Source: Gallaecimonas sp045291545 (GTDB taxonomy: Bacteria > Pseudomonadota > Gammaproteobacteria > Enterobacterales > Gallaecimonadaceae). From it: a DNA stretch of 64,000 nucleotides. Positions 17,237 through 26,260 of this stretch are shown here, in pieces. A program made the translations under genes and the position numbers. The stretch spans positions 992,001-1,056,000 of the forward strand of contig NZ_CP149514.1 of assembly GCF_045291545.1 (NCBI RefSeq). The letters are read 5' to 3'. Every line of letters begins with the position of its first letter. Position 1 is the stretch's first letter. A model generated the notes under the pieces. That model did no database searches, was not told the DNA's origin, and saw only the letters and a program-made list of their open reading frames with translations.

Positions 17237-18023
17237 CTTTTTTCTCCTGCCAGCCCGGTGAGCGCTTGTCAAAAAAGGCTTTCAGCCCTTCCTGACCTTC
17301 CGGGCTGATACGAATTCGGGATATTTCATTGGCAGTAAAATGGCGTAGTTCGTCATCGAGCAGGTGGCTGTCCACGTGCTCAATCAACATCTTGCAGGCC
17401 TTCAGAGCTTCCGGACCGTTGGCCAGGAGGATCTGCACAAAGTCGCCGATAGCTGTATCCAGCTCATTGGCAGGGACTTTTTCGTGGATCAGCCCTAGCT
17501 TGCGGGCGACTCCGGCGTCAAAACGCTCTGCGGTCAGCATGTAGCGGGTTGCCTGGCGTACACCCATGGCGCGCACAATGTAAGGGCTGATCACCGCCGG
17601 AATAAGGCCCAGTTTGACCTCCGACAGGCAAAAGCGTGCATCGTCGCTGGCTACGGCAATATCGCAGCAGGCGATCAATCCCAGGGCGCCACCAAAGGCG
17701 CTGCCCTGAACGGCGCACAGGGTTGGATGCGGGAAGCTGTGCAGGCGGGCCATCAGTTCGGCCAGCGCTTCGGACTCCGCCAGGTTCTGATCAAAACTGT
17801 GGCTGATCTGCCGTTGCATCCACTTCAGATCGGCACCGGCGGAAAAATGCTTGCCATTGGCCTTCAGTACCAACAGCCGCACTTTGTCATCGTCAGCAAG
17901 CTCTGATAATGCCTGGATCAGCTGGTTGATCAGGTTGTCGTCAAAGGCGTTGTACTTGTCCGGGCGGTTCAGGCACAAGGTGGCGACGCCACGGTCATCA
18001 ATATCGGTCAATAGCCAGTCCAT
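17229..18023 (-). CDS. liuC: 3-methylglutaconyl-CoA hydratase
   Basis: Crotonase-family hydratase of 264 aa that makes HMG-CoA. It has the oxyanion-hole segments KHFSAGADLKWMQ and GSAFGGALGLIACCDIAVA, and a catalytic-acid region SEVKLGLIPAVISPYIV. Assignment to methylglutaconyl-CoA rather than another enoyl-CoA comes from its place between the two MCC subunits, as in other liu operons. ATG 18023 follows GGAGG, 9 bp after the liuB stop. Confidence 0.94.
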   Translation of the reverse strand: MDWLLTDIDDRGVATLCLNRPDKYNAFDDNLINQLIQALSELADDDKVRLLVLKANGKHFSAGADLKWMQRQISHSFDQNLAESEALAELMARLHSFPHPTLCAVQGSAFGGALGLIACCDIAVASDDARFCLSEVKLGLIPAVISPYIVRAMGVRQATRYMLTAERFDAGVARKLGLIHEKVPANELDTAIGDFVQILLANGPEALKACKMLIEHVDSHLLDDELRHFTANEISRIRISPEGQEGLKAFFDKRSPGWQEKKDV

Positions 18024-18032
18024 GGGGCCTCC

Positions 18033-19637
18033 TTACATGCGGAACACGCCAAAACGGGTGTCCTCAATAGGTGCGTTGAGTGATGCAGCCAGGGCCAAAG
18101 CCAGCACGTCACGGGTTTGCGCCGGGTCGATGACGCCGTCATCCCACAGCCGTGCTGAAGCATAGTAGGGATGTCCCTGTTGCTCGTACTGGTCAATGAT
18201 GGGCTTTTTAAAGGTCTTTTCCTGCTCATCGGTCCAGCTTTCGCCTTTGCGAGCCAGGTTATCTTTGGTTACGGTCGCCAACACTCCGGCGGCCTGCTCG
18301 CCCCCCATGACCGAAATGCGGGCATTCGGCCACATCCACATCAGTGTCGGATCGTAAGCGCGGCCACACATGCCGTAATTACCGGCCCCGTAGGAACCAC
18401 CGATCAGTACCGTGAATTTCGGTACTGAGGCACAACTAACAGCGGTCACCATCTTGGCGCCGTGTTTGGCGATACCTTCGGCTTCGTATTTCTGGCCAAC
18501 CATAAAGCCGGTGATGTTCTGCAAGAACAGTAACGGTGTTTTGCGCTGGCAGCACAGTTCGATGAAATGGGCGCCTTTTTGCGCACTTTCACTGAACAAA
18601 ATGCCGTTATTGGCGACGATACCTACCGGGTAGCCCTGAATATGGGCAAAGCCACAGACCAGAGTTGGCCCATACAAGGCTTTGAACTCATGAAATTCCG
18701 AGTCGTCTACCAGCCGGGCAATGACTTCTTTGACGTCGAATGGCTTTTTCAGATCGGTGCCGACAATGCCGTAAAGCTCGTGTGCCGGGTAACGGGGCGG
18801 TTTGGGGTCGCGAATGGCCAGTTGCTGTGGCTTTTGCCAGTTGAGATTCGCCACGGCGTCACGGGCTAATGCCAAAGCGTGGGCATCGTCCAGGGCGTAG
18901 TGGTCGGCCACCCCGCTGGTTTTACAGTGCACATCGGCGCCGCCGAGATCTTCAGCGCTGACTTCTTCACCGGTCGCGGCTTTAACCAGAGGCGGCCCGG
19001 CCAGAAAAATGGTGCCCTGATGGCGGACAATAATGGACTCATCCGCCATGGCCGGCACATAGGCGCCACCGGCAGTACAAAGTCCCATTACCACGGCAAT
19101 TTGCGGAATACCCTTGGCAGACATTTGCGCCTGATTAAAGAAAATCCGGCCAAAGTGGTCACGGTCCGGAAACACTTCGTCCTGACGGGGTAAGAAGGCG
19201 CCACCGGAGTCCACCAGATAAAGGCACGGCAAGTGGCAGCGGGCAGCAATTTCCTGTGCTCGCAGATGCTTTTTCACGGTCAATGGGTAGTAGGTGCCGC
19301 CTTTGACGGTAGCGTCATTGGCAATGATCATGCATTCAACACCACTGACCCGGCCGACGCCGGCAACAACGCCAGCGCAGGGTACGTAATCTTCATAGAC
19401 CTGCCAGGCAGCCAGTTGGCCAATTTCCAAAAAGGCGGAACCGGGGTCTAGTAGCAGGTCAATGCGATCCCGGGCCAGCAGCTTGCCCCGAGAGGTATGG
19501 CGTTCACAGGCCTTGGCACCGCCACCTTGACTGATCTGAGCGATTTTCTCGTTCAGATCAGCCACCAGGGCGCGCATGGCGGCATCGTTATTTTGAAAGC
19601 TTTGTGCCTGGGGATTGACAGCGGAGGTCAGGATCAT
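18033..19637 (-). CDS. liuB: 3-methylcrotonyl-CoA carboxylase, carboxyltransferase beta subunit
   Basis: Carboxyltransferase subunit (534 aa) that moves CO2 from biotin to 3-methylcrotonyl-CoA. Two crotonase-like halves are visible: CERHTSRGKLLARDRIDLLLDPGS and MGLCTAGGAYVPAMADE in the first, and LLFLQNITGFMVGQKYEAEG, IGGSYGAGNYGMCGRAY and PNARISVMGGEQAAGVL in the second. The start is ATG 19637 after AAAGGA. It is separated from liuA by 52 bp that include a GC hairpin. Confidence 0.97.
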   Translation of the reverse strand: MILTSAVNPQAQSFQNNDAAMRALVADLNEKIAQISQGGGAKACERHTSRGKLLARDRIDLLLDPGSAFLEIGQLAAWQVYEDYVPCAGVVAGVGRVSGVECMIIANDATVKGGTYYPLTVKKHLRAQEIAARCHLPCLYLVDSGGAFLPRQDEVFPDRDHFGRIFFNQAQMSAKGIPQIAVVMGLCTAGGAYVPAMADESIIVRHQGTIFLAGPPLVKAATGEEVSAEDLGGADVHCKTSGVADHYALDDAHALALARDAVANLNWQKPQQLAIRDPKPPRYPAHELYGIVGTDLKKPFDVKEVIARLVDDSEFHEFKALYGPTLVCGFAHIQGYPVGIVANNGILFSESAQKGAHFIELCCQRKTPLLFLQNITGFMVGQKYEAEGIAKHGAKMVTAVSCASVPKFTVLIGGSYGAGNYGMCGRAYDPTLMWMWPNARISVMGGEQAAGVLATVTKDNLARKGESWTDEQEKTFKKPIIDQYEQQGHPYYASARLWDDGVIDPAQTRDVLALALAASLNAPIEDTRFGVFRM

Positions 19638-19660
19638 CGGGCAGGTCCTTTAACAGCAGC

Positions 19661-19676
19661 GGGGGCCGAAGCCCCC
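19661..19676 (-). other. UUCG-capped hairpin between liuA and liuB
   Basis: On the transcribed (minus) strand the sequence is GGGGGC-TTCG-GCCCCC, a perfect 6-bp G:C stem with an extra-stable UUCG loop, placed just past the liuA stop. No U-tract follows, so it is more likely a processing or 3'-end stability element, or a partial terminator, than a full terminator. Confidence 0.55.
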
Positions 19677-19689
19677 TTATTGATGTGGC

Positions 19690-20859
19690 TTAGCGCGACT
19701 CGTTGAACAGTTCGCGGCCGATGAGCATGCGGCGGATCTCTGAGGTGCCGGCACCAATCTCATACAGCTTGGCATCGCGCAGCAAACGGCCGGTAGGGTA
19801 CTCGTTAATGTAGCCGTTACCACCGAGCAGTTGAATGGCGTCCAGGGCGACCTGCGTGGCCATTTCGGCGCTGTAAAGAATGACGCCGGCAGCATCCTTA
19901 CGGGTGGTTTCGCCGCGGTCACAGGCCTTGGCCACAGTGTAGACGTAAGCACGGGCTGCGTTCATGCGGGTATACATGTCGGCAATTTTACCCTGCACCA
20001 GCTGGAAGGTGCCGATGGCCTTACCGAATTGCTCACGGTCATGTACATAGGGTACGACCACGTCCATGGCTGCCTGCATGATGCCCAGCGGGCCACCGGA
20101 GAGCACTACGCGCTCGTAGTCCAGGCCACTCATCAAGACTTTCACGCCCTGATTCAGTTCGCCAAGAATGTTTTCTTTAGGGACGATGCAGTCTTCGAAC
20201 ACCAGCTCACAGGTGTTCGAGCCACGCATGCCCAGTTTGTCGAGCTTTTGGGCTTGGGAGAAACCGCTGAAGCCCCGCTCAATGATGAAGGCGGTAATGC
20301 CATGAGGGCCTTTTTCCACATCGGTCTTGGCATAGACCACATAGGTATCGGCGTCGGGGCCATTGGTGATCCACATCTTGTTGCCGTTAAGCACAAAATG
20401 ATCGCCATTATCACGGGCGGACAGTTTCATCGACACCACATCAGAACCTGCATTGGGCTCAGACATGGCCAGCGCCCCGATATGCTCACCGGAGATTAAC
20501 TTGGGCAGGTATTTGTGTTTTTGCTCGTCATTACCGTTACGGTAAATCTGGTTCACACACAGGTTGGAATGGGCACCGTAAGACAGCGCTACAGAGGCAC
20601 TGGCACGAGACAGCTCTTCCATGGCAATGACATGTTCCAGGTAGCCCATGCCGGCGCCGCCATATTCTTCACTGACGGTGACCCCAAGCAGGCCCATATC
20701 GCCGAGCTTTGGCCACAGTTCGTTGGGAAAGGCGTTGTCATGATCAATCTGTGCGGCACGGGGAGCAATCTCTTCCCGTGCGAAAGCATTGACGTGGTCG
20801 CGGAGCATATCCGCAGTATCACCCAAACCGAAATTCAGGCTCTTGAACTGGCTAATCAT
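19690..20859 (-). CDS. liuA: Isovaleryl-CoA dehydrogenase
   Basis: FAD acyl-CoA dehydrogenase, 389 aa, oxidising isovaleryl-CoA to 3-methylcrotonyl-CoA and reducing ETF. It has the N-terminal helical domain, ALAMSEPNAGSDVVSMK, the FAD/substrate WITNGPDADTYVVYAKTD region, LDYERVVLSGGPLGIMQAAMD and QLLGGNGYINEYPTGRLLRDAKLYEIGAG at the C-terminal helical domain. ATG 20859 follows GGGGGAG. It is the first structural gene after liuR (28-bp gap), so the two are probably cotranscribed. Confidence 0.96.
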   Translation of the reverse strand: MISQFKSLNFGLGDTADMLRDHVNAFAREEIAPRAAQIDHDNAFPNELWPKLGDMGLLGVTVSEEYGGAGMGYLEHVIAMEELSRASASVALSYGAHSNLCVNQIYRNGNDEQKHKYLPKLISGEHIGALAMSEPNAGSDVVSMKLSARDNGDHFVLNGNKMWITNGPDADTYVVYAKTDVEKGPHGITAFIIERGFSGFSQAQKLDKLGMRGSNTCELVFEDCIVPKENILGELNQGVKVLMSGLDYERVVLSGGPLGIMQAAMDVVVPYVHDREQFGKAIGTFQLVQGKIADMYTRMNAARAYVYTVAKACDRGETTRKDAAGVILYSAEMATQVALDAIQLLGGNGYINEYPTGRLLRDAKLYEIGAGTSEIRRMLIGRELFNESR

Positions 20860-20887
20860 CAGCGTCTCCCCCGAGAGGCGTATTGAG

Positions 20888-21310
20888 TTAGCTGCCGGTT
20901 TTCTTGTGTTCCTTTATATCAGCAAGGGCAGTACGGCAGCGGGTTTCTGCCGAAGTGAGCTCCATCAGTACCACTTTGATGTCTTCCATCTGCTGTTCCA
21001 GCGCCGCTTTTTTCTCGGCCACCAGATCCAGCATGGTATTGAGCTGGGTGACAGAAGACTTGTCCGCGTCATACAGATCAAACAGCTTGCGCACCTCCGC
21101 CAGAGTGAAGCCCAGGCGTTTGCCACGCAGGGTCAGTTTCAGGCGAACGCGATCCTGGCGACTGTAGATCCGGGTTTGACCCTTTCGTTCCGGAGTGATC
21201 AGGCCCTGGTCCTCGTAGAACCGGATAGAACGGGTGGTGATGTCAAACTCTTTGGCCAGCTCGCTGATGCTGTAAGTGTTGCTCTTGTTGGACATGGTGT
21301 CTTGGCTCAT
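20888..21310 (-). CDS. liuR: MerR-family regulator LiuR
   Basis: A 140-aa MerR-type DNA-binding protein with the N-terminal winged helix (YSISELAKEFDITTRSIRFY, EDQGLITPERKGQTRIYS) and a C-terminal dimerising coiled coil with no obvious metal-binding cysteines. Position at the head of the liu operon and divergent from the thiolase/mmsA operon matches LiuR, the repressor of branched-chain amino acid catabolism in proteobacteria. A LiuR-like palindrome 27 bp upstream suggests autoregulation. Start ATG 21310 is used; ATG 21295 is possible, and neither has a strong Shine-Dalgarno. Confidence 0.93.
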   Translation of the reverse strand: MSQDTMSNKSNTYSISELAKEFDITTRSIRFYEDQGLITPERKGQTRIYSRQDRVRLKLTLRGKRLGFTLAEVRKLFDLYDADKSSVTQLNTMLDLVAEKKAALEQQMEDIKVVLMELTSAETRCRTALADIKEHKKTGS

Positions 21311-21336
21311 CTTCGATGTTGCTACCTTACTGGAAG

Positions 21337-21352
21337 TTTACGTAAAGGTAAA
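21337..21352. promoter_or_regulatory. LiuR-like operator before liuR-liuABCDE-scoAB
   Basis: TTTACGTAAAGGTAAA fits the TTnACGT-NN-ACGTnAA pattern with one mismatch in the second arm (AGGTAAA). It is 27 bp before the liuR start codon, where it would block or activate the operon promoter. Confidence 0.7.
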
Positions 21353-21563
21353 GATTATGGCGGGTGGGGGAAAACACCGCCTAACCCACTGTCAAGACTG
21401 ACTTTCTCCTACACAAAAAACAAGTCTTGTTTCGTAGCTTTGCGATGCCATGACGGAAAAAAGTCGCCGTATTCTTTTTATCTACCACTTTGTCTGGTGG
21501 TGCTGAAAAAGGCGCTGGAAGCCGCGGCTATCAAGGTTCTTTTTCACAAACAGGTCGGATGCC

Positions 21564-21585
21564 TTTACGTTGCCGTAAACGTAAA
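21564..21585. promoter_or_regulatory. Two overlapping LiuR-like operators before the thiolase operon
   Basis: Two 16-bp matches overlap by 10 bases: 21564-21579 (TTTACGTTGCCGTAAA) and 21570-21585 (TTGCCGTAAACGTAAA). Each has one mismatch to the pattern. They end 40 bp before the thiolase ATG. Overlapping registers suggest that one may be the true site, or that two dimers compete. Confidence 0.65.
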
Positions 21586-21625
21586 TTATAGGTAGGCTGT
21601 GGCAAAGCCTTAAAAGGAGTCTGAC

Positions 21626-22798
21626 ATGTCTGTTGTTATCGTCGGCGCAGCCCGTACCGCCATGGGCGGATTTCAGGGGGCTTTGGCCCCGGTTGCGGCC
21701 CCCCAACTTGGTGCTTCTGCCATTCGCGCGGCAGTGGCGCGGGCGGGCCTGGCACCTGAAGATATTAACGAAACCCTGATGGGATGTGTACTACCAGCCG
21801 GTCTAGGCCAGGCTCCTGCTCGTCAGGCCAGCCGGTACGCCGGTTTGCCTGATAGCTGCGGGGCGACCACGGTCAACAAAGTCTGTGGCTCCGGTATGAA
21901 AACCGTCATGTTCGCTCATGATCTGATCGCCGCAGGCAGTGCCGAGGTGGTTGTGGCCGGCGGCATGGAATCCATGTCCAATTCCCCTTACTTGCTGCCT
22001 GGCGCTCGCGCCGGCATGCGCATGGGCCATGGCGATGTCAAAGATCATATGTTCCTTGATGGTCTAGAAGATGCCTATACCGGCCGCCTGATGGGCTCCT
22101 TCGCGCAAGCCACAGCGGATGAATACAGTTTGACTCGGGAAGCCATGGACGCTTTTGCCATCGAATCACTGACCCGGGCCAAAGCCGCTATTGAACGTGG
22201 CGCCTTTGCTGACGAAATCACCCCGGTTACGGTGAAAACCCGCAAGGGAGAAGTGACAGTTGATACTGACGAGCAGCCGGGCAATGCCATGCCGGAGAAA
22301 ATTCCGTCACTGCGCCCGGCCTTTGCCAAAGACGGCACTATCACAGCAGCAAATGCTTCATCTATCTCTGACGGTGCAGCGGCGCTGGTACTGATGGATG
22401 AAGCGGCCGCCAAAGCCCGCAACCTGACGCCGCTGGCACGTATTGTTGGCCAGGTTCAGCATGCCCAGCACCCCAGTGAATTTACCGTTGCGCCGATTGG
22501 GGCCATGCAAAAGGTGCTGGCCAAAGCCGGTTGGCAGAAAGAAGACGTGGATCTGTTTGAGATCAACGAAGCCTTTGCCATGGTAACCATGCTGGCCATC
22601 AATGAAATGGGGCTGGAGCACAGCAAGGTGAACGTCAATGGTGGTGCCTGCGCCCTGGGTCACCCTATTGGCTGCTCCGGAACGCGGCTGCTGGTTACTC
22701 TTATTCATGCCCTTAAGGCCCGCGGCCTGAAAAAAGGCGTGGCGTCACTGTGCATCGGCGGCGGTGAAGCCACTGCCGTGGCCATTGAAATGCTGTAA
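21626..22798 (+). CDS. Acetyl-CoA C-acetyltransferase (thiolase) of the Val/Ile operon
   Basis: Thiolase of 390 aa with the nucleophile C87 in VNKVCGSGMK, EINEAFAMV, GGACALGHPIGCSG and the second catalytic Cys in SLCIGGGEA. In this operon it probably cleaves 2-methylacetoacetyl-CoA from isoleucine as well as acetoacetyl-CoA formed by ScoAB. A FadA- or AtoB-like name is possible; sequence alone does not settle substrate. It is the first gene of a seven-gene plus-strand operon divergent from liuR, with AAAAGGAG before ATG 21626. Confidence 0.93.
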   Translation: MSVVIVGAARTAMGGFQGALAPVAAPQLGASAIRAAVARAGLAPEDINETLMGCVLPAGLGQAPARQASRYAGLPDSCGATTVNKVCGSGMKTVMFAHDLIAAGSAEVVVAGGMESMSNSPYLLPGARAGMRMGHGDVKDHMFLDGLEDAYTGRLMGSFAQATADEYSLTREAMDAFAIESLTRAKAAIERGAFADEITPVTVKTRKGEVTVDTDEQPGNAMPEKIPSLRPAFAKDGTITAANASSISDGAAALVLMDEAAAKARNLTPLARIVGQVQHAQHPSEFTVAPIGAMQKVLAKAGWQKEDVDLFEINEAFAMVTMLAINEMGLEHSKVNVNGGACALGHPIGCSGTRLLVTLIHALKARGLKKGVASLCIGGGEATAVAIEML

Positions 22799-22808
22799 GG
22801 AGCTTCTG

Positions 22809-24299
22809 ATGAAAACCGTTCAACTGTTTATTGATGGCCGCTTTGTTGATAGCCAGAGCGAGCAACGCATTGATGTGACCAACCCGGTCGATAACAGCGT
22901 CATCGCGCAGGTGCCTTGCGCTACTCAAAGCGAGATGGAAGCGGCTGTTGCCAGTGCCCGCAAGGCCTTCGCTACCTGGAAAGAAGTGCCGGTTTCGCAA
23001 CGCGCCCGGGTGATGTTGCGCTACCAGCAGCTGCTCAAGGACCACCAGGAAGAGATTGCTAAAATCCTTTCCTCGGAAACCGGTAAAACCTTCGAAGACG
23101 CCAAAGGTGACGTCTGGCGGGGCATTGAGGTGGTGGAACACGCCGCCAATATTGCCAGCCTGATGATGGGCGAAACCGTTGAGAACGTGGCCCGTGGTAT
23201 TGATTGCTATAGCCTGACTCAACCTCTGGGGGTTTGCGCCGGTATCACGCCGTTCAATTTCCCGGCGATGATCCCGTTATGGATGTTCCCGCTGGCCATT
23301 GCCTGTGGTAACACCTTCATTCTCAAACCTTCCGAGCAGGATCCACTGACGCCAACCCGACTGGTGGAGCTGTTTGTCGAAGCCGGCGCACCGGAAGGGG
23401 TGCTACAGGTGATCCATGGTGGCAAAGAGCAGGTGGACTTCCTGCTGGATCACCCCCAGGTGAAAGCGCTGTCGTTTGTCGGCTCCGTGCCGGTAGGCCA
23501 ATACATTTACCGCCGTGGTACCGAAAATATGAAGCGGGTGCAGGCTTTTGCCGGCGCTAAAAACCACATGGTGGTGATGCCGGATGCTAACAAGCAGCAG
23601 GTGATCAATAACATCGTCGGTGCTTCGGTTGGTGCCGGTGGCCAGCGCTGCATGGCCATTTCTGTGGCGGTACTGGTGGGTGAAGCACAAAACTGGGCTG
23701 ATGATATTCGCCAGGCCTTGGCGGCAGTGCAACCGGGGCTGTGGGATCAGGCAGACGCTGCCTACGGGCCGCTAATTTCCCCGCAGGCCAAAGCCCGCGT
23801 ACTGGATTTGATCAAAAGCGGCAAAGAGCAGGGCGCTACCTGCTTACTTGATGGCAGCGACTTTACTCTGGCTGGCTACGAAAAGGGCAACTGGGTTGGG
23901 CCGACGCTGTTCAGCGATGTTACCCCCGATATGCGCATCTACCAGGAAGAAATTTTTGGCCCGGTACTGTGCCTGGTTAACGCCAACAGCCTCGATGAGG
24001 CTATCGAACTGGTCAACGCCAACCCTTACGGTAACGGCACCTCCATCTTTACCGCTTGCGGCGCTGCTGCCCGTAAGTACCAGCACGAAATTGAAGTCGG
24101 CCAGGTGGGTATCAATGTACCGATCCCGGTGCCGCTGCCGTTCTTCAGCTTTACCGGCTGGAAAGGCTCTTTCTATGGCGACCAGCATGCCTATGGCAAA
24201 CAGGCGGTGCGTTTTTACACCGAAACCAAAACGGTCACGGCCCGCTGGTTTAACGAAGATATTCCTTCCGGCCCGAACATGACCATCGAATTGAAGTAA
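22809..24299 (+). CDS. mmsA: CoA-acylating methylmalonate-semialdehyde dehydrogenase
   Basis: Aldehyde dehydrogenase of 496 aa converting methylmalonate semialdehyde to propionyl-CoA (valine route). It starts MKTVQLFIDGRFVDSQSEQR at ATG 22809 after AAGGAGC. Key features are SSETGKTFEDAKGDVWRGIE, TPFNFPAMIPLWMFPLA, FVGSVPVGQYIY, and the catalytic C281 in GGQRCMAIS. The family-typical PIPVPLPFFSFTGWKGSFYGD near the end supports MmsA over other ALDHs. It lies 10 bp after the thiolase gene. Confidence 0.97.
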   Translation: MKTVQLFIDGRFVDSQSEQRIDVTNPVDNSVIAQVPCATQSEMEAAVASARKAFATWKEVPVSQRARVMLRYQQLLKDHQEEIAKILSSETGKTFEDAKGDVWRGIEVVEHAANIASLMMGETVENVARGIDCYSLTQPLGVCAGITPFNFPAMIPLWMFPLAIACGNTFILKPSEQDPLTPTRLVELFVEAGAPEGVLQVIHGGKEQVDFLLDHPQVKALSFVGSVPVGQYIYRRGTENMKRVQAFAGAKNHMVVMPDANKQQVINNIVGASVGAGGQRCMAISVAVLVGEAQNWADDIRQALAAVQPGLWDQADAAYGPLISPQAKARVLDLIKSGKEQGATCLLDGSDFTLAGYEKGNWVGPTLFSDVTPDMRIYQEEIFGPVLCLVNANSLDEAIELVNANPYGNGTSIFTACGAAARKYQHEIEVGQVGINVPIPVPLPFFSFTGWKGSFYGDQHAYGKQAVRFYTETKTVTARWFNEDIPSGPNMTIELK

Positions 24300-24312
24300 C
24301 AGGAGCGCTGAC

Positions 24313-25470
24313 GTGAATTTTCATCTGACTGACGATCAGCTGGCATTTCAGGAAACGGCCCGCCAGTTTGCCCAGAGTGAACTGGCTCCCCACGCCGGGA
24401 AGTGGGACAAAGAACACTACTTCCCGGTTGAAGTGATCAAACAGGCCGGCGAAATGGGCTTTTTGAGCCTGTACACGCCGGAAGCTGCCGGCGGCCTGGG
24501 GCTCAGCCGGCTGGATTCCAGCATTGTCTTTGAAGCGTTGGCTATGGGCTGTACGGCTACCACGGCGTACCTGACCATTCACAACATGGTGACCTGGATG
24601 ATCGCCAGTTTTGGTAACGCCGAGGTGGTAGATACTTTCTGCCCGGCGCTGGTTACCGGTGAGCAACTGGGATCTTACTGCCTGACTGAACCTGGCTCCG
24701 GCTCGGATGCTGCCAGCCTGGCCACTACGGCCCGCCGTGATGGCGATGATTACGTCATCAATGGCGCCAAAGCCTTTATCAGTGGCGCCGGCAGCACCCA
24801 GGTGCTGGTAGTGATGGCCCGTACCGGCGAAGCGGGCCCAGGTGGCATCAGCGCCATTGTGGTACCGGCTGATGCCGACGGGGTCAGTTATGGCAAAGCC
24901 GAGGAAAAAATGGGCTGGAACGCCCAACCGACCCGCACCATCACCTTTGACAATGTGCGGGTGCCGGTGCGCAACCGTCTGGGCGAAGAAGGCGAAGGTT
25001 TCAAATTTGCCATGATGGGCCTTGATGGTGGCCGCATCAATATTGCCACCTGTTCGATAGGTACGGCTCAGCAGGCGCTGGATACGGCCACCGAATACAT
25101 GCAGGAACGCAGTCAGTTTGGAAAACCGCTGGCGGCTTTCCAGGCGCTGCAGTTTAAGCTGGCGGATATGGCCACCGAGCTGGTTGCAGCCCGGCAGTTA
25201 GTACGGCTGGCAGCCTACAAGCTCGATAGCAAAGACGCAGAGCGCACGGCCTATTGTGCGATGGCCAAGCGCTTTGCTACCGATGTCGGCTTCAAGGTCT
25301 GTAATGAAGCACTGCAGCTGCACGGCGGTTACGGCTATATCAAGGAATACCCGATGGAACGCCACCTGCGTGACGTGCGGGTACACCAGATCCTTGAAGG
25401 AACCAATGAAATCATGCGGCTCATCATTGCCCGGCGCCTGTTGGCCGAGCATGCCAATGAGATCCGCTAA
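24313..25470 (+). CDS. Acyl-CoA dehydrogenase, probably isobutyryl-CoA/2-methylbutyryl-CoA
   Basis: FAD acyl-CoA dehydrogenase of 385 aa with GSYCLTEPGSGSDAASLAT, INGAKAFISGAGS, GLDGGRINIATCSIGTAQQALD, QLHGGYGYIKEYPMERHLRD and the catalytic glutamate in ILEGTNEIMR. Gene order (after mmsA, before the enoyl-CoA hydratase) matches the valine/isoleucine ivd clusters of Shewanella, so branched short-chain substrates are inferred. The start is GTG 24313 with AGGAG upstream. It hands electrons to ETF. Confidence 0.93.
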   Translation: MNFHLTDDQLAFQETARQFAQSELAPHAGKWDKEHYFPVEVIKQAGEMGFLSLYTPEAAGGLGLSRLDSSIVFEALAMGCTATTAYLTIHNMVTWMIASFGNAEVVDTFCPALVTGEQLGSYCLTEPGSGSDAASLATTARRDGDDYVINGAKAFISGAGSTQVLVVMARTGEAGPGGISAIVVPADADGVSYGKAEEKMGWNAQPTRTITFDNVRVPVRNRLGEEGEGFKFAMMGLDGGRINIATCSIGTAQQALDTATEYMQERSQFGKPLAAFQALQFKLADMATELVAARQLVRLAAYKLDSKDAERTAYCAMAKRFATDVGFKVCNEALQLHGGYGYIKEYPMERHLRDVRVHQILEGTNEIMRLIIARRLLAEHANEIR

Positions 25471-25483
25471 CAGGAGCGCGGCT

Positions 25484-26260
25484 ATGAACAGTCCACTGGA
25501 TTTGACCATTGACGGCCACGTGGCCGTGATCACCATGAACAACCTGCCAGCCAACACCTGGACGGCAGAAAGCCTGCGTGGTTTGGCCGCCATGGTGGAA
25601 GATCTCAATGCCAACAAATCGGTTTATGCACTGGTATTGCGCTCAGCCAGCGACAAGTTTTTCAGTGCCGGCGCTGATCTAAAACTCTTCGCTGACGGCG
25701 ATAAAGAGGTGGCTGCCGAAATGGCCCACCTGTTTGGTCGTGCTTTTGAAACCCTGTCTGATTTTCGCGGTGTATCTATCGCTGCCATTAACGGCTATGC
25801 CATGGGCGGTGGCCTGGAGGTGGCGCTGGCCTGTGACTTGCGGATCGCCGAAGAACAAGCGGTGATGGCCCTGCCAGAAGCCAAGGTCGGGCTGCTGCCC
25901 TGTGCCGGTGGCACCCAGAACCTGACCCATTTAGTGGGTGAGGGCTGGGCCAAGCGGATGATCCTTTGCGGCGAGCAACTCAAGGCTGACAAGGCCCTGA
26001 GCATTGGTCTGGTTGAAGAAGTGGTCGCAAAAGGCGAAAGCGCCGACGCCGCCATGGCACTGGCCCGCCAGGTTGGCAACCAGAGCCCACAAGCGGTCAG
26101 CTATTGTAAGAAACTGGTGCAGCACTGCCGCCATGGCGTCATCAACGACGGCCTGGGTCGCGAGCGTGAATACTTCGTCAAACTCTTTGACGGTGCGGAT
26201 CAGCAAGAAGGTGTCAGTGCCTTTTTGGAAAAACGCCAACCCAAGTGGCAAAACCAATGA
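25484..26260 (+). CDS. Enoyl-CoA hydratase of the Val/Ile operon
   Basis: Crotonase-fold protein of 258 aa with FFSAGADLKLF and INGYAMGGGLEVALACDLRIAEE, the two oxyanion-hole regions, and LPEAKVGLLPCAGGTQNL. It would hydrate methacrylyl-CoA or tiglyl-CoA. ATG 25484 follows CAGGAGCG and gives the family N-terminus. Its stop overlaps the next start (ATGA). Confidence 0.93.
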   Translation: MNSPLDLTIDGHVAVITMNNLPANTWTAESLRGLAAMVEDLNANKSVYALVLRSASDKFFSAGADLKLFADGDKEVAAEMAHLFGRAFETLSDFRGVSIAAINGYAMGGGLEVALACDLRIAEEQAVMALPEAKVGLLPCAGGTQNLTHLVGEGWAKRMILCGEQLKADKALSIGLVEEVVAKGESADAAMALARQVGNQSPQAVSYCKKLVQHCRHGVINDGLGREREYFVKLFDGADQQEGVSAFLEKRQPKWQNQ

